DNA of 60,400 bases from CAZODA01 sp964578485. GTDB lineage: Bacteria; Bacteroidota; Bacteroidia; Bacteroidales; Marinilabiliaceae. Under the pieces are notes generated by a model that saw only the letters and a list, made by a program, of their open reading frames with translations, was not told the DNA's origin and did not search any database. Positions 35,914-43,002 of the stretch are shown in pieces. The stretch's first letter is position 1; each line of letters starts with the position of its first letter. The position numbers and the translations under genes were made by a program. Where the stretch lies: NCBI GenBank assembly GCA_964578485.1, contig CAZODA010000019.1:1-60400 (forward strand). Reading direction: 5' to 3'.

Positions 35914-35933
35914 TCCCTCTACATACAAGGGAT
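35913..35933 (+). other. hairpin directly after the small ORF
   Basis: ATCCCT (35913-35918) pairs with AGGGAT (35928-35933) around a 9-base loop. It overlaps the last base of the small-ORF stop. A T-rich stretch follows about 6 bases later (TTTCTTTTG). It could be a weak terminator or an attenuator. Confidence 0.5.
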
Positions 35934-36140
35934 AGCTGTTTCTTTTGATTTATTGTTTTTTCAGATTTTATAAGTCTTTGAGTTCTTTATTTCGAATATT
36001 TTTTACGGGATTTAAGTTATGTTAGATAATTTAAAAGATAATATTTACCCGATAAATTTTGATTTTATTAGTTATAGAATCATTTTTGCATTTTATTTTA
36101 AGAAACAATCAATTTTTATTATTCTTAATTCTTTTGGTTT

Positions 36141-37211
36141 ATGAAGAAACACAACTTTTATGCGGGGCCTTCAATTCTTCCGTCTTTTACAGTAAAAAAT
36201 ACTGCTGAAGCTGTAATGAATTTTGCAGGAACAGGATTGTCAATTATGGAGATATCACACCGAAGTAAGGAGTTCGTTGCTGTAATGGATCAGGCAAGCT
36301 CTTTATTGAAAGAAATTTTAGATATACCCTCAGGTTATCATGTATTGTTTCTTGGAGGAGGTGCGAGTATGCAATTTTGTATGGTTCCTTATAATTTGCT
36401 TAATAAAAAAGCTGCCTATTTAAATACAGGTTCTTGGGCTTCCAAGGCTCAGAAGGAGGCTCATTTTTTTGGTGAAGTAGTAGAAGTTGCTTCATCTGCC
36501 GATAAAAACTTCAGTTATATACCAAAGAATTTTGATGTGCCTTCAGATGTTGATTATCTGCATATAACAACAAACAATACAATATTTGGTACTCAGATAA
36601 AGAATGTCCCCGATCTTAAAGTTCCTTTGGCTGCTGATATGTCGTCTGATATTCTTTCTCGCCCTATAGATGTATCTAAATTTTCTGTTATTTATGGTGG
36701 AGCTCAAAAGAATCTTGGTCCTTCTGGTGTTGCCTTTGTTATTGTAAAAGAGTCAGCCCTTGGTAAAGTGGAGCGCGAAATTCCGACCATGTTAAATTAT
36801 CAAGTTCATATTAAGAGTGGCTCAATGTTTAACACTCCTCCTGTTCTTCCGGTTTTTTCAGCCTTACAAACTTTGCAATGGCTAAAAAACGAGGGAGGTG
36901 TGACTGCCATGGAAAAGCGCAACAAGCATAAGGCCAATCTTCTTTATGAAGAAATAGAGCGAAACAAATTATTTAAGCCTACTATTTTAAATGATGAAGA
37001 TCGTTCTGTAATGAATATTTGTTTTGTAATGAATGATGAATATAAGGACCTTGAAAATAAGTTTTTGGAATTTGCCACAACTAAGGGCATAGTAGGAATT
37101 AAAGGACATCGTTCTGTAGGCGGATTTCGTGCTTCCTGTTACAATGCTCTTCCCGAAGAGAGTGTAAAAGTTTTAATTGATGCTATGCAGGAATTTGAAA
37201 GGAAGCATTAA
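36141..37211 (+). CDS. serC: phosphoserine aminotransferase
   Basis: The 356-residue PLP enzyme makes 3-phosphoserine from 3-phosphohydroxypyruvate and glutamate. The family start KKHNFYAGPSILP and the PLP lysine K190 in GGAQKNLGPSG are present, as is GGFRASCYNA near the C-terminus. Length is normal. It opens the serine cluster serC-serA-DUF1015-YggS-DHOD-like. A hairpin between serC and serA may reduce read-through. Confidence 0.97.
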   Translation: MKKHNFYAGPSILPSFTVKNTAEAVMNFAGTGLSIMEISHRSKEFVAVMDQASSLLKEILDIPSGYHVLFLGGGASMQFCMVPYNLLNKKAAYLNTGSWASKAQKEAHFFGEVVEVASSADKNFSYIPKNFDVPSDVDYLHITTNNTIFGTQIKNVPDLKVPLAADMSSDILSRPIDVSKFSVIYGGAQKNLGPSGVAFVIVKESALGKVEREIPTMLNYQVHIKSGSMFNTPPVLPVFSALQTLQWLKNEGGVTAMEKRNKHKANLLYEEIERNKLFKPTILNDEDRSVMNICFVMNDEYKDLENKFLEFATTKGIVGIKGHRSVGGFRASCYNALPEESVKVLIDAMQEFERKH

Positions 37212-37241
37212 CATTTTAAAATACGAAAATACATAGGCTAT

Positions 37242-37285
37242 AAAAAGGGGAGATGTGAATATAATATTTAGCAGTCTCCCTTTTT
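37242..37285 (+). terminator. terminator-like hairpin between serC and serA
   Basis: AAAAAGGGGAGA (37242-37253) pairs with TCTCCCTTTTT (37275-37285) with one bulged G and a 21-base loop. A T run closes the right arm. It may attenuate transcription so that serC exceeds serA. Confidence 0.65.
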
Positions 37286-37339
37286 AACTCAAAATAATAA
37301 GCTAGGTTTAAGATTGATGTTTATAAAAATTTCTGAAAG

Positions 37340-38263
37340 ATGAAAAAAATATTGCTTGCAACCGAGAAACCTTTTTCCAGGAAAGCCATTGATGTTATTC
37401 GTGATGTTATAGATTCGGCAGGCTGTGAATTAGTTTTGCTGGAAAACTATCAACAGCCACAGCAATTATTAGATGCTGTAGTTGATGTAGATGCACTAAT
37501 TGTTCGATCTGATAAGGTAACATCAGAAGTAATTGATGCTGCTAAAAAATTACAAATTGTTGTACGGGCAGGAGCCGGTTACGACAATTTAGATTTGGAA
37601 GCATGTACAAAAAAGAATATTGTTGCAATGAACACTCCCGGTCAGAATTCAAATGCTGTTGCTGAACTTGCCTTTGGAATGATGATTTACCTTATTAGAA
37701 AACAATTTAACGGGGGTGTTGGTAGTGAATTAAGGGGGAAGTCTCTTGGTATTCATGCCTATGGTAATGTAGGGTATTATATAGGTCAGATTGCTCATGG
37801 TTTCGATATGAAAGTATATGGTTATGACCCTTATGTAAGTCCCGACAGGATGCAATCCAAAGGTATTGAACCCTTATTTTCTGCTGAAGAATTATATAAA
37901 ACCTGTGAATTTATATCATTACATATTCCTGCTAATGCTGCTACAATAAAATCTGTCAACAAATTATTATTGGGCTTGATGCCTGAAAACGCAGTATTAG
38001 TAAATACAGCCCGTAAGGAAGTTATTGATGAGCAGGAACTATTGGAATTAATGGAAGAGCGTCCTGATTTCAGTTATATTTCAGATATTGCTCCTTCCAA
38101 TGCTGATTTATTAAAATCTAAATTTCCTGATCGTTGTTTTTTCACTCCCAAAAAAATGGGTGCTCAAACCTTTGAAGCAAATATGAATGCCGGATTGGCT
38201 GCTGCACGTCAGGTAATTAGTTATTTTACAACCGGAAATGAGACTTATAAAGTAAATATTTAA
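37340..38263 (+). CDS. serA: D-3-phosphoglycerate dehydrogenase, short form
   Basis: The 307-residue 2-hydroxyacid dehydrogenase oxidises 3-phosphoglycerate, the first serine step. The catalytic Arg lies in VVRAGAGYDN. A dinucleotide-binding loop (HAYGNVGYYIG) and LHIPANAATI follow. There is no ACT domain, so no serine feedback site is visible. The usual catalytic His motif (P-H-x-G-A-x-T) reads TPKKMGAQT, with Lys at the His position. I recall this change in other Bacteroidota SerA proteins, so it is probably lineage-typical. It follows serC, which supports the call. Confidence 0.92.
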   Translation: MKKILLATEKPFSRKAIDVIRDVIDSAGCELVLLENYQQPQQLLDAVVDVDALIVRSDKVTSEVIDAAKKLQIVVRAGAGYDNLDLEACTKKNIVAMNTPGQNSNAVAELAFGMMIYLIRKQFNGGVGSELRGKSLGIHAYGNVGYYIGQIAHGFDMKVYGYDPYVSPDRMQSKGIEPLFSAEELYKTCEFISLHIPANAATIKSVNKLLLGLMPENAVLVNTARKEVIDEQELLELMEERPDFSYISDIAPSNADLLKSKFPDRCFFTPKKMGAQTFEANMNAGLAAARQVISYFTTGNETYKVNI

Positions 38264-38290
38264 CATTTTAATAATAATAATCAAATAATT

Positions 38291-39541
38291 ATGTCAATTG
38301 CAAAACCTTTCAGGGGACTACGTCCACCACGTGAGATTGTTCATGAGCTTTCTTGTTTACCTTATGATGTTATGAATACAGAGGAAGCTCTTATTATGGC
38401 TGGTGGCAGAGAACATTCACTATTACATATAACGCGTGCCGAAATTGATTGTCCGCCTGGGACTGATATCCATTCAGAAGCTGTTTATAAGAAATCGAAA
38501 GAAAACTTTTTGAAGTTTCAGGAGAAAGGTTGGTTGGTTAAAGATAAAGAATCCCACTTTTATATTTATGCTCAAACAATGGAAGGGCGTACTCAATATG
38601 GAATTATGGGCTGCGCTTCCTGTGAAGAATATTTTAATGGTGTAATTAAAGAACATGAATTGACCAGGCCCGACAAGGAAGATGACCGTATGAGGCATAT
38701 TTTGGTCAACAACGCCAACATGGAGCCTGTATTTTTTATTTACAAAGCTGTTTCTGAGATAGATGCCATAGTAGAAAAAATTGTGAGCACTAAGGAAGCT
38801 GAATATGATTTTTTAAGTGAAGATGGTTTTAGGCATCAATTTTGGATTGTAGAATCTGCCGAGACTAATGCTAAAATTGAGCAATTATTTTCAGCTAAGG
38901 TTCCTGTAGTTTATGTTGCCGATGGTCATCATCGTACAGCTGCTGCTGCTCGTGTAGGTCAGAAAAGGAAGGAAAGTAATCCCGGCCACACAGGCAAAGA
39001 AGAATACAATTATTTTATGGCAACATTTTTTCCTGATAATCAATTGGCAATTATTGATTATAATAGGGTGATTAAGGATTTAAACAATTTATCTGAAACA
39101 GAGTTTTTAGCTGCCTTAGATAAAAACTTTGAAATATCGGAGATGGGAGCCAATATTTATAAGCCTACTGTTTTACATGAATTTGGAATGTACCTTGATG
39201 GAAAATGGTATAAGCTAAATGCTCGTGAAGGAACTTATGATGATAGTGATCCTATTGGTGTTTTAGATGTTACTATTTTATCGAAACATATATTAGAAAG
39301 CATTTTAGATATTAATGATTTACGTACCAGTAAGCGTATTGAATTTGTTGGAGGTATTAGGGGATTAAAAGAGCTTCAAGACAGGGTTGATTCCGGTGAA
39401 ATGAAAGCAGCATTTGCCCTATATCCTGTATCGATGGAACAACTCATAAATATTGCTGATACAGGCAATATAATGCCACCTAAAACTACTTGGTTTGAGC
39501 CTAAGCTTCGTTCGGGGCTTGTTATACATGATTTGGAATAA
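38291..39541 (+). CDS. DUF1015 family protein
   Basis: The 416-residue soluble protein opens with AKPFRGLRPPREIVHELSCL and carries the conserved VADGHHRTAAA near residue 215, both typical of DUF1015. Its function is unknown. It follows serA by 27 bases and precedes the YggS gene by 13 bases. The neighbourhood with serA is recurrent in this phylum to my knowledge, so a link to serine or PLP metabolism is plausible but unproven. Confidence 0.9.
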   Translation: MSIAKPFRGLRPPREIVHELSCLPYDVMNTEEALIMAGGREHSLLHITRAEIDCPPGTDIHSEAVYKKSKENFLKFQEKGWLVKDKESHFYIYAQTMEGRTQYGIMGCASCEEYFNGVIKEHELTRPDKEDDRMRHILVNNANMEPVFFIYKAVSEIDAIVEKIVSTKEAEYDFLSEDGFRHQFWIVESAETNAKIEQLFSAKVPVVYVADGHHRTAAAARVGQKRKESNPGHTGKEEYNYFMATFFPDNQLAIIDYNRVIKDLNNLSETEFLAALDKNFEISEMGANIYKPTVLHEFGMYLDGKWYKLNAREGTYDDSDPIGVLDVTILSKHILESILDINDLRTSKRIEFVGGIRGLKELQDRVDSGEMKAAFALYPVSMEQLINIADTGNIMPPKTTWFEPKLRSGLVIHDLE

Positions 39542-39554
39542 TTAAATATCCAAT

Positions 39555-40217
39555 ATGTCTGTTAGAGATCGTTTAAATAAATTTAATCAGCAGCTACCGG
39601 AAAATGTCACTCTGGTTGCTGTTACAAAAACATTTCCTGATGAAGTGATCATGGAAGCATATAATGCCGGGCACCGTCATTTTGGTGAGAACAGGGTGCA
39701 AGAATTAATTAATAAAGCTGCCACCCTTCCAAAAGATATAATCTGGCATATGATTGGTCATTTACAAACAAATAAGGTGAAATTTATTGCGCCCTTCATT
39801 GATTTGATACATGGGGTTGATTCCTTAAGATTGCTAAGAGTGATTAATAGAGAAGCTCTTAAAAATGAAAGGCAGATACCCTGTTTGTTACAAGTCCATA
39901 TTGCCCGTGAATCTTCAAAGTTTGGATTCACAGAAGAGGAATTAATAAAACTCTTGGAAGATATTGATCTCAATGAACTAAAGAACATCCAAATTACGGG
40001 TTTAATGGGTATGGCAACCTTTACAGACGATAAAAAGATTATAGAAGAGGAGTTTATGGGTTTAAAAAAGTTGTTTGATCAAATTAAACAACGATTTTTT
40101 AAAGATAAAAGCTATTTTTGTAATATAAGCATGGGCATGTCTAATGATTATAAAATTGCCATTGAATCAGGCAGTACCATTATAAGGATAGGCAGTGCAC
40201 TTTTTGGGGACGAGTAG
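39555..40217 (+). CDS. yggS: YggS family PLP homeostasis protein
   Basis: The 220-residue single-domain PLP-binding protein has VAVTKTFPDE with the PLP lysine at K25, then HFGENRVQEL, WHMIGHLQTNK and the C-terminal SMGMSNDYKIAIESGST. Family members keep vitamin B6 and amino-acid pools balanced and have no known catalytic reaction. It lies 13 bases after the DUF1015 gene. Confidence 0.95.
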   Translation: MSVRDRLNKFNQQLPENVTLVAVTKTFPDEVIMEAYNAGHRHFGENRVQELINKAATLPKDIIWHMIGHLQTNKVKFIAPFIDLIHGVDSLRLLRVINREALKNERQIPCLLQVHIARESSKFGFTEEELIKLLEDIDLNELKNIQITGLMGMATFTDDKKIIEEEFMGLKKLFDQIKQRFFKDKSYFCNISMGMSNDYKIAIESGSTIIRIGSALFGDE

Positions 40218-40293
40218 CTCTATGCTTCATTAGCTATAGTTAATTTTAGTACTCCCGAAATTGTTAATGGATATTTTTGTAAATTTTTTCTTT

Positions 40294-41280
40294 ATGGCAA
40301 ATCTTGAAACAACTTTTTTAGGTATTAAATTAAGGAATCCTATTGTTGTAGGAAGCTCAGGACTAACCAACAGCGTTGATAAGAATTTAAAACTTCAGGA
40401 AGCAGGTGCAGCTGCTGTAGTTTTAAAATCATTATTTGAAGAGCAGATTAATTATGATATTAACAGAGCAATATACTCGGGACAAGGTTTTGATTATCCT
40501 GAAGCAATGGATTATATGCAGAACTACTCGCGTGATAATTCGGTATCTGAATATTTAAAATTAATTTCAGAGAGTAAAAAGGCACTCAGCATTCCCGTTA
40601 TTGCCAGCATTAATTGTTTTTCAACCTCCGAATGGATAGAGTTTGCCAAACGTATTGAAGATGCCGGAGCCGATGCTATTGAGCTAAATTTATTTATATT
40701 AAATACTGATAAAAACAGTAACTCTACAGATCATGAAAATCTTTACTATCAGATTGTTAAAACTGTTAGTTCTAAAGTATCAATACCCATTGTAATTAAA
40801 CTGGGTTTTTATTTTTCAAATCTTGTAACTGTTGTTGACCGTTTATCTGTTTCAGGTGCAAAAGGCGTGGTTCTGTTTAATCGTTTTTATGAACCTGATA
40901 TTGATATAAATGATTTTTCGCTATCGGCAGCTCATGTTTTCAGCAGTCCCGATGATATACGTCTTTCATTAAGATGGGTAGCTATTATTAGTGCTTTAAT
41001 TTCAAATATTGAAGTGGCGGCGTCAATAGGCATTCATGACGGTGAAGCAGTGATTAAGCAATTGTTGGCCGGAGCTAAAACAACTCAGATATGTTCTACC
41101 GTTTATAAAAATGGGCCTGAGGTTATTGTTGAGATGATAAAAACTTTGGAAACTTGGATGGGCGAAAAGGGTTTTTCTACAATTGATGATTTCCGTGGAA
41201 AAATGAGTTACGGAAAAATAAAGGACCCTTTTATTTATGAGCGTGCACAGTTTATGCGATATTTTTCTAAATTTGAATAA
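40294..41280 (+). CDS. dihydroorotate dehydrogenase-like protein
   Basis: The 328-residue TIM-barrel flavoprotein has KLRNPIVVGSSGLTNS at the start, the middle stretch ASINCFSTSEWIEFAKRIEDAGADAIELN and the phosphate-binding IGIHDGEAVIKQLLAGA. It resembles PyrD but belongs to the DHOD-like group, whose substrate is uncertain. ATG 40294 (MANLETTF) is preferred over TTG 40261 because it begins at the family's normal N-terminus. It follows yggS by 76 bases and ends the cluster. Confidence 0.85.
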   Translation: MANLETTFLGIKLRNPIVVGSSGLTNSVDKNLKLQEAGAAAVVLKSLFEEQINYDINRAIYSGQGFDYPEAMDYMQNYSRDNSVSEYLKLISESKKALSIPVIASINCFSTSEWIEFAKRIEDAGADAIELNLFILNTDKNSNSTDHENLYYQIVKTVSSKVSIPIVIKLGFYFSNLVTVVDRLSVSGAKGVVLFNRFYEPDIDINDFSLSAAHVFSSPDDIRLSLRWVAIISALISNIEVAASIGIHDGEAVIKQLLAGAKTTQICSTVYKNGPEVIVEMIKTLETWMGEKGFSTIDDFRGKMSYGKIKDPFIYERAQFMRYFSKFE

Positions 41281-41308
41281 AGCGATAAAATTCATTTTTT
41301 TCTAATTG

Positions 41309-41335
41309 AAGATAATTATTATGCATTATCTTTTT
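41309..41335 (+). terminator. weak terminator-like hairpin after the DHOD-like gene
   Basis: AAGATAAT (41309-41316) pairs with ATTATCTT (41325-41332), followed by a short T run. The stem is almost all A-T, so support is limited. Confidence 0.4.
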
Positions 41336-41435
41336 GACCTTATGTTTTTTTTAATGATTTTTGTTTAAATTATTCAAATATTTTTAGATAGAGATTAAAA
41401 TTTAAAAACCACCCAATATCAATTTTATTTCAATT

Positions 41436-42362
41436 ATGAAAAAGCTATCCGGAATTAAATTATCTTTCTTGTTACTTGCATTGATAAGTGTTGTATCTTA
41501 TTCATGCACCTGTCAACAGCAAAAGAAAGAAGCGAATGAAGAAGAAGAAATTATTGGTTCAATAACCATTGATGAGCAGTTAATGGAAGATTTTAATAAA
41601 TCAAAGTTGATTTTTTATTCTTTACCATCTCCTTTAGAAACTGCGATGCTTATAAAGAGATCTGGAGCCAGTTATGATCCTGATTTATTAAATAGTATCT
41701 CAAATGTATCAAGGTATAATACCAACCTTAAAATGGCTTTAAATCTTGGGATTTATAGTGCTAATATGAGTTATTCAAGTTTGTTTGATCAAACGCAGAA
41801 TACTATTAATTATATGGGAACTGCTCGTCAGTTAGCCGAAAAGTTAGGAATAATGGAGGCTATAGATGAAGAGACCATCCGCAAACTTGAAGAGAATATG
41901 AGCAATCGGGAGATTGTAATGGATATTATTTCTGAAACATTCATGAATTCCAATGCCTATCTTACCGAACAAGACAGACCCGCAATTGCTGTTATGGTAT
42001 TGGTAGGAGGGTGGATAGAAGGATTATATATAGCCACCCAGCTTACAAACGGATCAATGAATGCCAATCCCGGCCTTGTTGATAGAATAGTATATCAAAA
42101 ATTATCTTTAAATACAGTATTAAATCTTCTTGATTCATATAAAGATAATCCTGATATAAGTTATCTTATTGATCGTATTCATGAATTGGAAGAAATTTAT
42201 AATGAAATAAAAATTATTACCACATCTCAGGTTGAATCGGAAACACATCCTGAAGAGAAAATGACAATTTTACGTTCCGAAGCTCAGACTTTTATGCTTC
42301 AAGAGACTTTTAATCGTCTTATAAGCAAGGTCTTAGAAATTAGAACTGAATTTGTTTCCTAA
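41436..42362 (+). CDS. putative lipoprotein of unknown function
   Basis: The 308-residue product has a signal segment ending in SYSC, a lipobox with Cys24, so it is probably lipid-anchored. The mature part begins with an acidic spacer and is otherwise nearly all helix. The pattern FYSLPSPLETAMLIKRSGASYDP (in two pieces about 60-82) feels conserved, and similar Bacteroidota proteins come to mind, but no family name does. It lies 90 bases before the small secreted protein gene, same strand, so the two may act together. Confidence 0.75.
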   Translation: MKKLSGIKLSFLLLALISVVSYSCTCQQQKKEANEEEEIIGSITIDEQLMEDFNKSKLIFYSLPSPLETAMLIKRSGASYDPDLLNSISNVSRYNTNLKMALNLGIYSANMSYSSLFDQTQNTINYMGTARQLAEKLGIMEAIDEETIRKLEENMSNREIVMDIISETFMNSNAYLTEQDRPAIAVMVLVGGWIEGLYIATQLTNGSMNANPGLVDRIVYQKLSLNTVLNLLDSYKDNPDISYLIDRIHELEEIYNEIKIITTSQVESETHPEEKMTILRSEAQTFMLQETFNRLISKVLEIRTEFVS

Positions 42363-42452
42363 TTTTTAAAATCTTTTTTGTTTTTAGCCATAATAAATCA
42401 CATAATATATTAGTTTTATAGTAAATTTTAGTTTAGCACTTCTATTGCATAG

Positions 42453-42914
42453 ATGAAATCATTGAAGTTAGTCTGTCTGTTTTTATTATTCAGTGTTTGT
42501 TATAATTCCGGTACTGCAAAGGCGCAGTGCATAAGCTTTGCCCGTAATATAGCAAAGCCTCTGCTTGGCGAATATATTCATGATGGTAATTATAACGCAA
42601 CTTATATGGAAGAAGGAGAAAGTGCTGAGTTATATAAAACATTTTTTGAAGGCGAGGAATATCGTTTGGTTGTTACCGGGGTAGAAAGTTTACCCGCCTT
42701 ACGCTTTCGTCTTTTAGATGATCAAAGAAATGTGATTTTTGATAATGCAAATCATAATAATTCAAAAGTTTGGGATTTTACTGCCAAATTTACCGGTACT
42801 ATGATTGTGCATGTTGAAATACCTGATACCGGAGCTGATGTTTTAACCGGTGGTTGTGTAGCTTTATTGTTTGGGGTTAAAAGTTCGGGTACAAGTAATA
42901 GAAGGCGCAGATAG
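42453..42914 (+). CDS. small secreted protein, paralogue of the gene at 29998
   Basis: The 153-residue product has a signal peptide (about 1-24, ending AKAQ). The mature domain is beta-rich and parallels the protein encoded at 29998-30435: AELYKTFFEGEEYRLVV, LLDDQRNVIFDN, KVWDF and a shared GxxxSSG-like ending. The tail ends in RRRR. No family is recognised. One copy sits by an ABC transporter and the other by a lipoprotein, so both may belong to envelope functions. Confidence 0.75.
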   Translation: MKSLKLVCLFLLFSVCYNSGTAKAQCISFARNIAKPLLGEYIHDGNYNATYMEEGESAELYKTFFEGEEYRLVVTGVESLPALRFRLLDDQRNVIFDNANHNNSKVWDFTAKFTGTMIVHVEIPDTGADVLTGGCVALLFGVKSSGTSNRRRR

Positions 42915-43002
42915 CTTCTTTTTCTGCTTATAGTCAGGAAATTCTAATTTCATATAAGTCCGTGATTAAAACATCCTAAAAAAATCACCTATGTTTTTAC
43001 TG

